Shown: positions 10,976-22,739 of the stretch, piece after piece | How the letters are laid out: every line of letters begins with the position of its first letter | Numbering within the stretch: the stretch's first letter is position 1 | Made by a program: the position numbers and the translations under genes | Assembly: GCA_017591395.1 (NCBI GenBank) | Contig: WEDG01006661.1 | Location: 1 to 64,000, forward strand | Direction of reading: 5' to 3' | DNA length: 64,000 nucleotides | DNA from: Schistocephalus solidus | Taxonomy: Eukaryota; Platyhelminthes; Cestoda; Diphyllobothriidea; Diphyllobothriidae | The notes under the pieces: model-generated | What the model was told of the DNA's origin: nothing | The model's input: only the letters and a program-made list of their open reading frames with translations | Databases searched by the model: none

Positions 10976-12405
10976 CCGACAAGTCTGCGCTGAAAAACGT
11001 GGCGGTGGTTGCTTCCTGTATATAAAGTCATCCTTTGTACTTTCCCGTTTCAGCTGAGCATTTTGTCCTGTTCTTAAAATGTATGCTTTGCTTCAGTCAC
11101 CGTCCCTCACAATAAAAAAGCGTTAATTGGCTGTGTCTATAATCCTCCGTGTTATTCTGGCAACCAAAGCGAACTCTGTGAACTATTTGAAAAAGTTGCA
11201 GACACTCAATTTGATGTCAAAATAATCGTAGGCGATTTCAATCTGCCAGACATTGACTGGCAGGCAAATTCCTCTCCGCCTAAACATCGGAATTTGGTGG
11301 ATACTATTAACTTTTCAAACATGTCCCAACTGCTCAGATCCGTTATTAGAAAGGACAACATTTTAGATTTAATTTTTACAAATAATGTCCACCCTCTCTT
11401 TGTGAATTTTCATCATGATCTTTTCACATGTGACCACACAATCATTCACTGTTGTTTTCCAGTCCCCCTTCTTACGAAGCCTAAGGTTAAATGCAATAAC
11501 CTCGACTTTGCTAATACAAACCATAAAATGATGAATAATTTCGTAAGCACTCTAGATTGGCATAGCATATTCTCAATCAACGATCCAAACCTTTTCCGTG
11601 AGCAATTGCAGAGCTTCACCGAACAAATCCAAGCTTTAATCCCGTTTAAGATTTTTAATTCAAATACAGCTTCTGCTACTGTTCCGCATTTTCTCAAGAA
11701 TAGACTTAGAAAATTACGAAAACAACTTAAAGATTCATCTAAAAGCTCTTTGTCAGTTCACATAAGGATTGCACAAATATTTGAATTAGCATCGAAAATT
11801 AGGCTCGCGAGAGATAAGCGTAGGGAGTCTCGGGCACTAAGTGATGCCAATTCATCCAAATCTGTTGCTCATATCTTCCATGTGCGGTCATCGGTTATGC
11901 GTCTGAATGTAACTCCGCCCTTACTCGAATGTAACAAAACATTTGTTACAGACGATTTGGGCAAAGCAGAGTTGTTAATTTCGTTTTTGCCAACCAATTT
12001 ACACCTGAAACTAGCCCCACTCCCAAAATTCCTCTGCTTATTAAACAGTTAAGGGATTTTCCACCTTAACTAAGCAAGTTATTCTCAGTATTTCTCGAAA
12101 TTGTTTCTTCCCCGATTATTGGAAAACTTCTATTATAATACCAGTTTTTAAATCTGGTTCCCACTCGGACATTCATAAATATCGTGGTATTCATAAAACG
12201 CCCTCTCTTGCTAAACTTTTCAAAAAACTAATTGCAGAACAAATCACGGATTGTTGCGTTAGCAATCAAATTATCAACTTTTCCCAGCTCGGCTTCTTAC
12301 CGGACCGCTCTTTTAAAACCTGCCACATGTCTTTTCTAAATCTACTAACCTCTCTTCGTAATGATCATCTCTCTGTGGTAGTTATTTATTTTGATCTTAG
12401 TAAGG
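10976..12405 (+). mobile_element. CR1-C LINE, middle piece (endonuclease C-terminus, linker, start of RT)
   Basis: The + strand encodes AEKRGGGCFLYIK, then GDFNLPDIDW near 11,235, and an open stretch at 11,294-12,052 with NILDLIFTNN, a DHTIIHCC motif (the SDH equivalent of AP endonucleases) and a basic linker. A frame change near 12,040 is followed by RT motifs YWKTSIIIPVFKSG, YRGI and VVIYFDLSK. The element breaks off exactly at the K of the DxSKAFD motif. The continuation, AFDKVPHK, is found at 17,916. It is non-autonomous through frameshifts. Confidence 0.8.
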
Positions 12406-12720
12406 TCATCGTGTGCAAAGGAACCACGTATCTTTTTGTTCTCCGACTTGGACAGTTTGAAAATCGTTAACACTTCGCTTGTTCTGATTCTGGCATTGAA
12501 ACTGCCACTGCTCTTTGGAATTTTCTGGAAATTTTCTTGTGCCGAATTATCTCACAAAACGACATCAAATTGGAATTTGTTTATCACCTTCGTCAACTTG
12601 ATAAAAACAGCCTCTACACCAATATATTCTGTCAAGTACTCAGTGAACCAAAGTGCAAAACCCCTTGAAGATCTGAAGTTATCCAGGACCTTTGACCTCT
12701 ACAAACGGCTGAGTCGTTCC
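12406..12720 (+). other. Unidentified coding-like fragment at the left edge of the CR1-A insertion
   Basis: This segment is not CR1-C and lies at the left end of the 12,406-17,914 insertion. A frame with one early stop reads about 60 protein-like residues, including ETATALWNFLEIFLCRII and EFVYHLRQLDKNSLYTNIF, ending at a stop near 12,664. I do not recognise the family. It could be a piece of host mRNA joined to the 5' end of CR1-A, or CR1-A 5' UTR that reads open by chance. Confidence 0.3.
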
Positions 12721-13241
12721 TGAATATTCTTCCTATCATTTATTGTTTTTTTAAAGTGGTTTTGAACGAATAGGCGAATTTATTGCTCATACTGTTTCAA
12801 TAGCGGCGTCGTTGGACTTCCGTTTGAAATTCGCTCGTCTCCAAGCTTTTTATTTTTGGCCAATAATCTGTTCCCAAAGTCAGGACTAAACGAAATAAGT
12901 TGTCATTGGATCATATATTTTCTGTTTATCAGGATCAGCCTATAATTGTTTAAAGACATTGTGATATTCAGGAAGACGAAAATTGATATCAGAATCTTGA
13001 ATAATAAGCTAACTCAGCTTCATTTGGATCCTGCCTCATACGGGCTTCAGAAAACATTCTCTCGCCAGGAAAGGTGTCTACATCAGAAAGGAACGGAGAA
13101 CCACTGACAAACTCACTTCGAAGGCTGCATCATTCTTTACTTCGTATTAACATTCGATAGTGAATTCGGTTCGGAAAAGCACTTCTTTTTTGTGCTCAGT
13201 AAACTATTCGCTTGATAATTTAAGCTGCTCGTTAAAACTTA
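12721..13241 (+). other. Non-coding stretch before CR1-A ORF1, probably its 5' UTR
   Basis: No ORF or repeat is recognised. Because the insertion boundary is at 12,406, this segment most simply belongs to the CR1-A insertion as 5' UTR. Confidence 0.35.
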
Positions 13242-14689
13242 ATGCATCCTCGTAGAGATCTTGCTGGCATGGGAAACGCAAATGTTCACGACCCGACCAC
13301 GCGAGAACATTATTCACCGCTTCAGCCAGGACTCGAAACACCAACCTCTCGATTAGCTACCGATGCTCTTGACCGCTCGGCCACGCCCGGGAAGCCAGCA
13401 GAACAAACGAATAGTATACACTACAAAAATAATGATCTCTCCTATCTTTGTAAACCGTTTTCGATTTCATGTGACAAAAACTTACCAGAAATACTCAAGT
13501 CACTCTCAGCAGACCGAGAAGAACCACAAAGCAGCAATAATGAAGAAAGCAGTGCACTACTGAACATTACCAAAACTAAGCTAAACAGCGAACGGCTGGC
13601 ACACTGTGATGGATGCCGAGGACTCACAACCAGAGTTTTGAGATTAGAAGGAGACCTCGATCTCCTATCGGAAATAATATCAGTCCTCATAAAACATAAT
13701 AAAATTAACTCGCCGAAACACGATGAAAATGAGCCGAAAAACATCAGCAAGCTAGAACATAATCATCGAAAGGAAACGGTAGAAGTCAATAGGCACAACA
13801 TTAAGCGAAACAAAAAGAGAAAAAGAACGAAGTCATTAGAACAAACCTCTGAGTCAGTTGAAATACAGATGACCAGAAAAAAATAAGCGAGGAGGAAATT
13901 ATGTCTTGCGTTTCCCCAGGTTCGGGAAATCTGGTGCACATAGAATCCGACTGCACAAAAGTAAATCAGCGATCGACGGTCTCTGAAAAGTCGAAAAACA
14001 GTAATCGTAAGGTTTCTTTACTGCCATCGGACGAGCGACAGCAGCATGCTCTTTTACATGTCCATCGAACAACAATGAAGCAGGGCATGGTAGCCAGCAA
14101 AGTAATGGCGGAAAAAGTGGCCTACGACTTATCGACAGACCTGGATGCCATAAACCAAAAATTCAGGTTTTCCGGGTGCTATTCGTGCAAACGCATTGTC
14201 AGGAGAACTCACGCTGTTTGAAAGATCCATAGAGATGTCTGCTGATCAACCAACAGGCTCATCGATGAAGACAAATTTGAACACAGTATTAAAGACTGTA
14301 TCAAAGGGTATGATTCAACCTTCAATCACTAAAAGAAAGCAGGATGCAGAAACGAGTTTTTTCCCTGACAGGTCATTTGTCTGGTAGTTCAGGGAGTCTC
14401 AGAGGCTACTGGGGATACGCCAAAAGAAAGGGTAAAACAGGATCTGCTGACATTCCAAAATTTATTGAATGATACGCAAGAAACTGGTGTGACAGTCGAC
14501 ATCAAAAAGATCTTTCGATTGGGGCCTCTCGTTACAAATGAAACGCACGAGGTTCGACCAAGACCATTAAAAGTCGTTTTGGGGAGTAAACAGCAGGTAG
14601 ATCTTTTGCTCTCTCGAAAGTCCCAACTACGAAAGAATCATCGTGGAGTTTTTTTTTTCAGCCGGATTACTCTCCCACCGATCGGATGA
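13242..14689 (+). pseudogene. CR1-A ORF1 (nucleic-acid-binding protein), broken
   Basis: The first open part (13,242-13,886, 214 codons) has a CDGC motif followed by a heptad-like stretch LTTRVLRLEGDLDLLSEII and a very basic C-terminus. The second part (13,901-14,221) is in a new frame after a stop. The third (about 14,375-14,689) encodes an RRM-like ORF1 domain: GVSEATGDTPKERVKQDLL, then FRLGPL and RPRPLKVVLGSKQQVDLLL. The same domain occurs in CR1-D ORF1 at 23,159-22,740. LINE ORF1 proteins coat the element RNA. Residues 20-50 of the first part are the antisense reading of a tRNA-like sequence. Confidence 0.7.
13300..13395 (-). other. tRNA-Ser-like sequence antisense to CR1-A ORF1
   Basis: The - strand reads GCGTGGCCGAGCGGTCAAGA (A box and D arm), a TAGCTAA anticodon-like loop with a 4-bp stem, a variable-arm-like stretch, and TTTCGAGTCC (B-box-like). 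The T stem does not pair well, so this is a tRNA relic or mimic and not a tRNA gene. Confidence 0.5.
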
Positions 14690-14791
14690 AAATGAGGACA
14701 CTGGTAGCAGAATTGAAAAGACGTCAATACGAGGGGAACAAAACTTGAAAATAGTAGACAACAAAATAGTCAAAACGGTGCGCTCGTTTTT

Positions 14792-17700
14792 ATGGGAACA
14801 TCCGGTGAAATTGACGGCAACCACGCCGGTCAAAAGCCCTACCAAATGCCTATAGATTTGAACCCAGACAGGAGACTGGATATATCTTGTGAAATATCCA
14901 GCAAAAATCGCCATGTGGAAGAAAGAACTAAAAATCTTCAGAAATCGAGGCAAGGAAACAAGATTAAAATGATGTACACAAATGTGCAGAGTCTATTGAA
15001 CAAAATGGATGAAATTAAACTGGTCGTGGACCATTTACAACCTGACTTCATAGCTCTAACTGAAACATGGTTAAATGAACAAATCGCAGACACAGAAGTC
15101 CGAATAGACGGTTTTCAGCTTATCCGCATGGATAGAAACGGACGTAGGGGTGGTGGAATCGCAATGTTTATACGAGAAGGCATTGACTTCATTCCGGATG
15201 TGCCCTCGCCAAATAGGATCTCGTCTTGCGAAACACTTTGTTGTAAACTGAAAGTCCCAAACCAACCAGACCTCCATATTGCCGTGGTATATCGACCCCC
15301 GGGACAGCGAACGGACACGGACGAAGCACTCATCACAGAGGTAAAGCAAATCTGCCGTAGCAAACATTTATTAATACTTGGAGATTTCAACGCTCCCGAT
15401 ATCGATTGGGTGTCAATGTACTACTCGCGATCGGAAAATTTATTCGAACAGAAATTACTTCAGTTGGTAAATGACGAGTTTCTTACCCAACATGTCACAA
15501 TGAAGACGCGGTTCCGAAATGGGCAGCAGTCAAGCTGTTTGGATCTAATAATTAGTAGAGACGACAATTGCATCCTTGCATTAAGTTCTTACGTGCCGCT
15601 TGGACGAAGTGATCATTGTGTTCTTGCTTGGGATTACAGTCATTTTTCTGTACCCAAACGTCGTGCAGTTAGGCAGAGAAATGTATGGAAAGGGGATTAT
15701 CCCAAAATGAAAGAATTACTGAATGGGATAGACTGGAGCCCTGCACATGCACCTGACCCTAATGCTGCCTGGTTCTTCATTAGTAAATTGATTCACCAAT
15801 TGGTAGAGAAATTCTGCCCACTTAAAAGGCGATCATGCGTCTCCCGACCCGAGTGGGTGACATCGGAAATAAAAAGGAATCTCAAAAAGAAAAGAAGACT
15901 GTGGAGAACATATGCCAGATATCAACAACCCGAACATTTTTCCGCTTTTAAGAAACAGCGAAATCGGTGTCGGAACCTTCTGAGAAAAGAAAGATCAGCC
16001 TTTGAGTCAGAAATAGTTAAAGACATACATAGAAATTCGAAAAGGTTTTATGCTTACGTTAATAAGGCAAAACGAAATCGCGACTGCATTCCTTGTCTTA
16101 AAGACAATCAGGGAAACAGGTTAACTGATAACTCTGCTAAGACCTGCCTCTTATCCAATTTCTTTATGTTCGTGTATACCGAGGAACCATTTTTTGACGA
16201 GGATGAATACTACAGTACTGCCACATCTACAAACAAAATAAGCCCGGTGTCGTTCCCAGTGGACACAGTAAGAAAAACTCTGAAACAGCTACAGCCCACT
16301 AAATCACCTGGCCCAGATGGTATATCCGCAAAAGTTCTCAATGAACTCACAGAACAGCTGGCCTCTCCGCTCTCCAAGATATTTGAAAGTTCGATGGAGG
16401 CGGGGGCTCTGCCTACCGAGTGGAAGATAGCCAATATAACCCCCATCTATAAAGGAGGAGAGAGGACATCACCAAACAGTTTCCGACCAGTCAGCCTCAC
16501 AAGTATCTGTTGCAAAATGATGGAGAAGATAATCAAAACGGAACTGATGAGGCATCTTGAAGAGAATAACTTGCTTAGTTCATATCAACATGGATTTCGA
16601 AGTGGTTGATCCTGCCTCACAAACTTGCTCACATCCATGGAAAGTTGGACAAAATCATTAGAAATGGGTTTGTCAGTCGATGCGGTCTACATTGACTTTA
16701 GCAAAGCCTTTGACAGGGTTCCACACAAACGTCTAATGTTTAAGCTCTGTCAAATGGGTGTGTCTGGCAACCTACTCAAATGGTTGGCCGACTTTCTCAC
16801 AGACAGGCGCCAGCGTGTTTGTATCGGAGACACCAAGTCTCACTGGGAAACCGTTCACAGTGGAGTTCCGCAGGGCAGCGTTCTGGGTCCCATTTTGTTT
16901 CTGATATACGTAAACGGCTGCCTGGATTGTCTGACATGCGAGAAGGTAATGTTCGCTGACGATTTGAAGTTATGGAACTCGATTCAAAAACCGGAGGATG
17001 CGCGAAAATTACAACAAAACTTAGATCGCTTGCAAACATGGTGTGATGAGTGGCTGCTGAACCTTAATCTTAACAAATGCCAAATAATCCGACTGCGGTC
17101 TAGTTCCAGAAGGCTGATTAGATTTGAATACCAGTACTCCATCAGTGGTCACCAACTCCAGGAGGTAAACATTCTAAAGGACTTGGGTATATGGATAACA
17201 CAAACTCTCAAACCATCGTCGCACTGTGCGAATATCGCAAAGAAAGCTATGTGTATCTTAGGCGCAATCAGGAGGTCCTTCGTTAATTTTGACGGGAGAG
17301 CTTTTTGGGCGCGTGTTTGGAACATTTATCCGGCCGGTGTTGGAATATTGCGTTCAGGCGTGGTGCCCTTGGACGAAACATGACTACGCTCTGCTGGAGA
17401 AAGTTCAACGGAGAGCAACGAAACTAGTCAGCGGATTGGAATGCCTACCCTATGAGGGCCGCCTAGAAAGACTTAAAATTTTTCCTCTCTCTTATAGGCA
17501 ATACAGAGGGGATATGATCTTAGTCTTCAAACTGGTCAGAGGAGTTGATTGTGCTCTTCAGATGGCCAACTTTTTTGAATTGGCAAACATGACAAGTCTC
17601 CGAGGTCACCAATACAAACTGAAAAGAAATCACGCCAAACTTGAAGTGCGGGCCAACTTCTTTTCCCAACGGGTGATTGACGAATGGAACAAACTGCCAG

Positions 17701-17792
17701 CCTCAGTTGTTCAGGCTGAAAGCGTTGAAATGTTTAAAAGAAGACTTGATGCATTTTTACTTGATGAACATATAATTAGTCGACAGCAATGA
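14792..17792 (+). pseudogene. CR1-A ORF2: AP endonuclease and reverse transcriptase (one stop, one frameshift)
   Basis: The endonuclease begins near 14,968 (MMYTNVQSLLNKMDEI). It has ALTETWLNE, GRRGGGIAMFIREG, VVYRPPG, LILGDFNAPDIDW and LGRSDHCVLAW. The RT has KSPGPDGISAKVLNEL, PIYKGGERTSPNSFRPVSLT, VYIDFSKAFDRVPH, SGVPQGSVLGPILFLIYVN and VMFADDLKLW, all with intact catalytic residues. A TGA at 16,607-16,609 stands where the CR1-B copy has an Arg codon (FRSGRSC), consistent with C-to-T decay of CGA. A one-base indel near 17,295 shifts the frame, and the C-terminus continues at 17,289-17,792 with FGTFIRPVLEYCVQAWCPW and ends at TGA. Confidence 0.9.
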
Positions 17793-17854
17793 TTGATATA
17801 CTAAAACGAATATCGCCATGTAACATTTGCTTGTTTTGCTAGCGTCTATCTGTA

Positions 17855-17881
17855 AATAGGGTTTTCAAAGGCTCTGCCTAT
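17855..17881 (+). other. Conserved 3' UTR stem-loop of CR1-A
   Basis: AAATAGGGTTTTCAAAGGC leads into the AGGC-TCT-GCCT hairpin, the counterpart of 63,857-63,887 in CR1-B. The ORFs of the two families differ much more than this segment. Confidence 0.5.
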
Positions 17882-17915
17882 CTCCCTTATATATGCTGAA
17901 TTATACTGAATTACG

Positions 17916-19371
17916 GCATTCGATAAAGTGCCCCACAAATGACTTCTAGCTAAACTAGAAGCTATAGGATTTCATAGTCCCCTTACTGACTTTATTAGAT
18001 CATACCTAAATGATCGAAAGCAAAAAGTTTTAGTTGGGTCCTCATACTCAAGTCCTACCCCTATTGTTAGTGGTGTTCTACAAGGTACCGAATTAGGTCC
18101 TTTGTTGTTCTTACTGTACATAAATGATATTTAATCCATAGCTAAACATTCTCAATCTTTTATTTATGCTGATGACCTCAAATGCGTGAATTCCTTCTCT
18201 AACTCTACGACCGAACGGTGCCTAGAACAAATTTATTCAGACTTAGACGTCTTTCGGCCTGGAGCTCCACATGACTAATAGAGTTCTCACCTACTAAGTG
18301 TCGCTACATGAGTTTTGGGCCTGTAAGGCTGCCGCAACCTCTTATTTTTGAAGGTTGCCCTATGATTGAAAGTTCCTCCACCAATAAATTAAATCTTTTG
18401 CCTCAGGCCGATAGAATTACGGCCAAAGCTGCTCAGATTTGCGGCTTTATTTCTTATAATTTCTACCTTCTTGAAAATAAATTAAGACTTTATCGTATGT
18501 TTGTACTTCCCATTCTTGAATTTTTCTGTCCTTTCTTCGGTTTAATGAACAAATCTAGCCGTTTGAAAATTGAAAATATCCAAAGATATTTCACAAAAAA
18601 CTCCTATTTCCGACTCTTTCAACTACTTCCTACTCAACAAGATGCCAGCTAATGAAGCTAAAATTTCTTTGGGTCAGGAGACTTGAAGCAGACTTTTGTC
18701 TCCTTTTCCGACTAAACTATAGCTCAACTCTCCCCAAGCTTACTGTCATTACCCCGTTAGTCTTCCTTGTAACCTAAGAAATTCTGCACTAATTATACCT
18801 CCCCCTGCATCCTCCACGTGTAAACGCTCTCTCTTTTTTGCTTCTAGGTACAGTTTTCTTTGGAATAACTTGCCAATTGAAATAAGTCTATCTGCATTCA
18901 AGCGAAGACTGCACATTTATCTTAGCACTGATTCTATTAACCTTTTATTTTCCTCATCTTTTCCCAGTAGCTTTCCACATGACTCGGAGAAAGGACCATC
19001 GGGAATTTAAGTGACCCTCTTGAAACTATATTTTCACTACCTCGAGTCGCCCATGAACTATGATGTCTCCTTATATCACCAGTCATCCAAGCGCTGACGT
19101 CATTCGGACGTTCACATTCGGTGGTCTACAGTCTAAAATCCTACCGTTTCTTTGGATACTTACCATTATCAGAATTCAATTCTGGATCCTAAGATGCTGA
19201 GGACTTCAGTTCATTGACGCATTTTCGTGAGATTTTGTTTCATACGCCTAAGTGATCAAAAACTAATCATCTCGACGTTTCATTATCTCATTCTGAAATG
19301 CTACTACCGTATCACCCTACTCTACCACCTGACCATTTTTTCCTAAGCAGTTTTTTTCTCCTACATTCTAT
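17916..19371 (+). mobile_element. CR1-C LINE, right piece (RT catalytic half and 3' UTR)
   Basis: Starting at the AFDKVPHK codons, the + strand reads KLEAIGFHSPLTDFIRSYL, VSGVLQGTELGPLLFLLYIN, IYADDLKCVN and, at 18,308-18,652, MSFGPVRLPQPLIFEGCP and the C-terminal thumb. Stops at several points and a frame change near 18,280 inactivate it. The 3' UTR (about 18,655-19,371) is the reverse complement of 2,683-3,480. It completes the CR1-C copy begun at 4,750 and 10,976. Confidence 0.8.
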
Positions 19372-19532
19372 TAAAAAATGAAGGCTTTTTATTATTATTT
19401 TTATTTATTGCCAGTTTACAGGCAAGGTCAAAAGGGATATATACAGTAAGGGGTCCAGCTGACAGTGAAAAAAACTCCTGATCGTTCTTTAAGGTATTTT
19501 CAGGAGAAAAAAACTGCAGCTTGTTGAACAGA

Positions 19533-21120
19533 TTAAAGTTTAGGACAGGGAAGTGTTGACACAGGTGCACAGTGTAGTACTTCTCCTTTCGGTGTTGTGG
19601 ATCTGGTCTTCTGTACTAGCAGCAAGTATGACGGCGAGCGGCTGCTAGCTGTAGACTGAGGAATAACCCGATTACGGACTGCAGAGCCAGCAATATTGCC
19701 TTCAGCATGAAGTCCGGCATAGGATTCAGAGTCCGTGGACGCCATCAGAACGGAAAAGAGCTTCCAGAGAATCAGCACCCAAAATTCGCGGAAGGTGTCC
19801 TGAATGTAGAAAACTAGTGACAGCTCTCGTAAACAAAGGATATTTTTGCTGAATTTTAATACTTCTGGGTAGTTTATTCCAGATTGCTATAGCATTTACC
19901 GAAAAAAACTGACGGTATTTAACGGTGCGTGCCAAAGGAAGAAATAAGAATACATCTCTATGATTGGTGCGCCGACAGTGGTCGAGCTGCCTCAGGGATG
20001 TAAGGGGTTAAAGGTAAAACCGTTTAAAAGCTTGAACAGTAAAAATAGTCCCTTCTGTAATCTACGAAGCCACAACGGGTCGAGGCTTGTAAGCTCACAG
20101 CGTTGTTGGTAGGACAAGTTTCTGTGCTCTGAAGTAATAACTCTTTTTAGTAAAGAAGTGCTGGACTGATTCTATCTTCCTCCGTTCACTCGCGTGCAGA
20201 AGGCTAAATAGAAACGAGCAGGATTCCAGACTAGGTCTGACATACATTTTATAAAAGGCTGGTCCTAATATTGAGGGTTTTAAAATTTCTGAGAATAAAC
20301 CCAGTGGTTTGGCGTGCTTTAGAGACAATCAGGGCGCAGTGCTCTGACAGATTAAGACTACTAGAATATGATATGCCCAGATCCGTTATAAACCCGGGCA
20401 CATTTAAGTCATGACCGTCTATGCTTAGATGAGGGCTGATGGTTGTCACAACTAACCATAACGGAGCATTTGTGCCAAGAGAGCGAAAGGCGCCATGTGC
20501 GACACCACTGAGCGAAGGCTTGAAGATCCTTTTTAAGAGCTCAAGCACAATGTGGCGATCGACCGGTTTATAACGATAGGCAACTTTTAAATCATCAGCG
20601 TACATAAAGGGCCTACCATACTGAAAACAATCAGGAACATCGTTCACAAAAAGGCAAAAATAGAAGCGGGCCGAGTACACTACCCTGAATAACGCCACTC
20701 CCTCACGTGCGTGGGGTTGGAGATAACATCGGAAATTTTTACCCGTTGTGCGCGATCATTCAAATAGGAGGATATTAAGTTCAGAAGCTTGTTACCTATG
20801 CCGAAGGAGGTAAGTTTCAGCAGGAGGAGATCGTGGTCAACACGATCAAAAGCCTTCGTGAAGTCGAAATAAACGGTGTAAATTGCAAAACCACTATCTC
20901 TAGATTGTAGCACATGATCAAAGTAAGAGAGCTGGCAGGTGTCACAAGATCTTTTTTCGAGAAACCCATGCTGAGCCGCATTAAGTAGGTTATTCTCTGT
21001 TAGGTGACGCATCAACTTGTCTTTAATCAAGGTCTCTAATATCTTCGAGGCTGCTGGCAGTGTATTTATTGGCCTAAAGTCGTCAAATGACGTAGTTCTG
21101 CCGTGTTTGGGTATAGGCAA
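19533..21120 (-). pseudogene. CR1-D ORF2 reverse transcriptase (frameshifted)
   Basis: Open stretches in three frames give a complete RT. At 21,120-20,680 are FRPINTLPAASKILETLIKD, AAQHGFLEKRSCDTCQL and VYFDFTKAFDRVDHDLLLLK. At 20,698-20,249 is the catalytic MYADDLKVAYRY box with VPGFITDLGISYSSSLNLSE. At 20,328-20,095 is the thumb, KMYVRPSLESCSFLFS. At 19,935-19,533 are the IWNKLP-type C-terminus and a hydrophilic tail. The catalytic aspartates are kept, and the breaks are indels. Confidence 0.85.
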
Positions 21121-21311
21121 AATGTGCGATTCCTTCCATAAAATAGGGAAGGTTTCACTTTCAAGAGCAAGATTGAATATCTTATACAGAAGTGACGGAA
21201 ATATATCATTTGCATCCGCCTTTAGAACGCTGACCGGGACGCCATCTGGTCCAGGACTGTAAGATTGGCGAGAACGCCGAATGGCTACGGTTACGTCCCA
21301 GAGGGTAAAAG

Positions 21312-22519
21312 TTATGTTTCGAGGACGTTACCGGTCCAAACCCGGACGTTTGGAAAGGGGGCGACCGAATGTTCACTGAAAGTTCTAGACAAGAAAGCAT
21401 TGAAGCTATCAGCCGTCAACTTAGCGTCAGCTATAGGGTTTCCAAAAGCATCTCGAAGTACAGGGTACTGAGTTTTTCTCTGCGATTTTACAGTCCGCGA
21501 AAAGAGTTTTGCAACATTGTACGAAGGGTTTTCGGCAAAGTTAACCTCTTCAGCTAGTCGCTTTTCTTCGGAGAGCCTCTTAGCCTGTTCAAAGATTTGC
21601 TGGATCAATGGCAGGACGGAAGTGTCATTTAGTCGATGAAAACGACGCGAGAGTCTACGCAATCTACGGCGGAAAGGTAAAGGGAGGTAGACTTCATCCT
21701 TGACATTAATTATTTTCTTACGAGGAGCAAAACGAGAAATGAGTGGACCTAGAACTTGGTAGAATGTATCAGTACAAAACATTCACATCCAAACATAGAA
21801 AGAAGTTAGTCCAATCGTGGGAATTAAGATGTGTTAGTAATTCCCCATATTTGCTGATCGGAAATCGTGGAAAAAGCTATATTTTTGAAAACGTTTCATC
21901 AGCCTCGATTTCTAGTGAAGAAGCAACTATAGCATGGTCTGAACTCCCAAGTGGGTCTAAAGGTGAAACTGACAGTGGCTGACAACCTCTGCAGAAGATA
22001 AGATCAAGTATGTTTGATCCTCGGGTGGGAAAATCAACTACCTGATCCCACATGCCAGTATCTATGGCCTCAAGCAAGTTTTCGAACTTTTGCAGGACCG
22101 GAAGGTGGAAACCAATGAACTTCAGTGAGATTGAAGTCACCTGCAATCAAGCAGTACTTCATATTTAGGTCAACTGCGGCATGAAATGCCTGTGAGAGAC
22201 GGAGATCGTAATCCCCACTTGCGTTTGGGGGCGATAGACACAACCGACGAGTAAAAGAGTAGTTATCTTTAAGAACTACTCGGAGCCAACAACTCTCTTC
22301 TACCGCGGTAAATTGTCGATTATCCAACGGCAGAAAGGTAAGTGGCTGCTTAATATAGATGCAGCTTCCTCCGCCACGGCCCTCGTGTCGATCGTTACGA
22401 ATATAGTCGTACCCTTGAATATTGAGTTCAGAGTTGGATACACAGGGTGTTGCCCAAGTCTCTGTAACTATTACAATGTCGGGGCAGTGGATGAAAGCCA
22501 GAGTCTGGAGCAATGGCAT
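21312..22519 (-). pseudogene. CR1-D ORF2 AP endonuclease and linker (frameshifted)
   Basis: The endonuclease reads DIVIVTETWATPCVSN, GRGGGSCIYIK, LCLSPPNASGDYDLRL and CLIAGDFNLTEVHW at 22,519-22,100. After a frame change it continues at 22,090-21,877 with GSNILDLIFCRGCQPL and LGSSDHAIVAS. A basic linker (RKKIINVKDEVYLPLPFRRR) follows at 21,720-21,312. All signature residues of LINE AP endonucleases (E of TETW, D/N of GDFN, D/H of SDH) are visible. Confidence 0.85.
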
Positions 22520-22739
22520 CTTATTAAGCAGAGATCTGGCATTTAATACGAATCATTTAAGCGCGCACGTTTTTGGTTTCTGAGAAGGGACAGTTAGGCT
22601 GTCAGACCGAATGCCTTCGGCCAAAGAAATGTTCTTTTCACTTGAACAATTTGTCCGTTTCTTATTTGGAGATGTGCCTCGCCATTGGTCCTTCGTGTTT
22701 CCAGTTCTATTATTAACTGTCTCATTTTTAGTCTCTCCT

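Larger units (their letters stand above)
13242..17914 (+). mobile_element. CR1-A LINE, nearly complete
   Basis: This is a LINE with ORF1 pieces (13,242-14,689) and ORF2 (14,792-17,792) encoding AP endonuclease and reverse transcriptase, then a 3' UTR of about 120 bp ending in CTGAATTATACTGAATTA-type short repeats. ORF2 has one in-frame stop and one frameshift. It interrupts the CR1-C reverse transcriptase: the CR1-C codons for SK end at 12,405 and AFDKVPHK begins at 17,916, so the insertion spans 12,406-17,914. The elements CR1-B at 61,259-63,930 and 346-2,680 are relatives. Confidence 0.9.
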
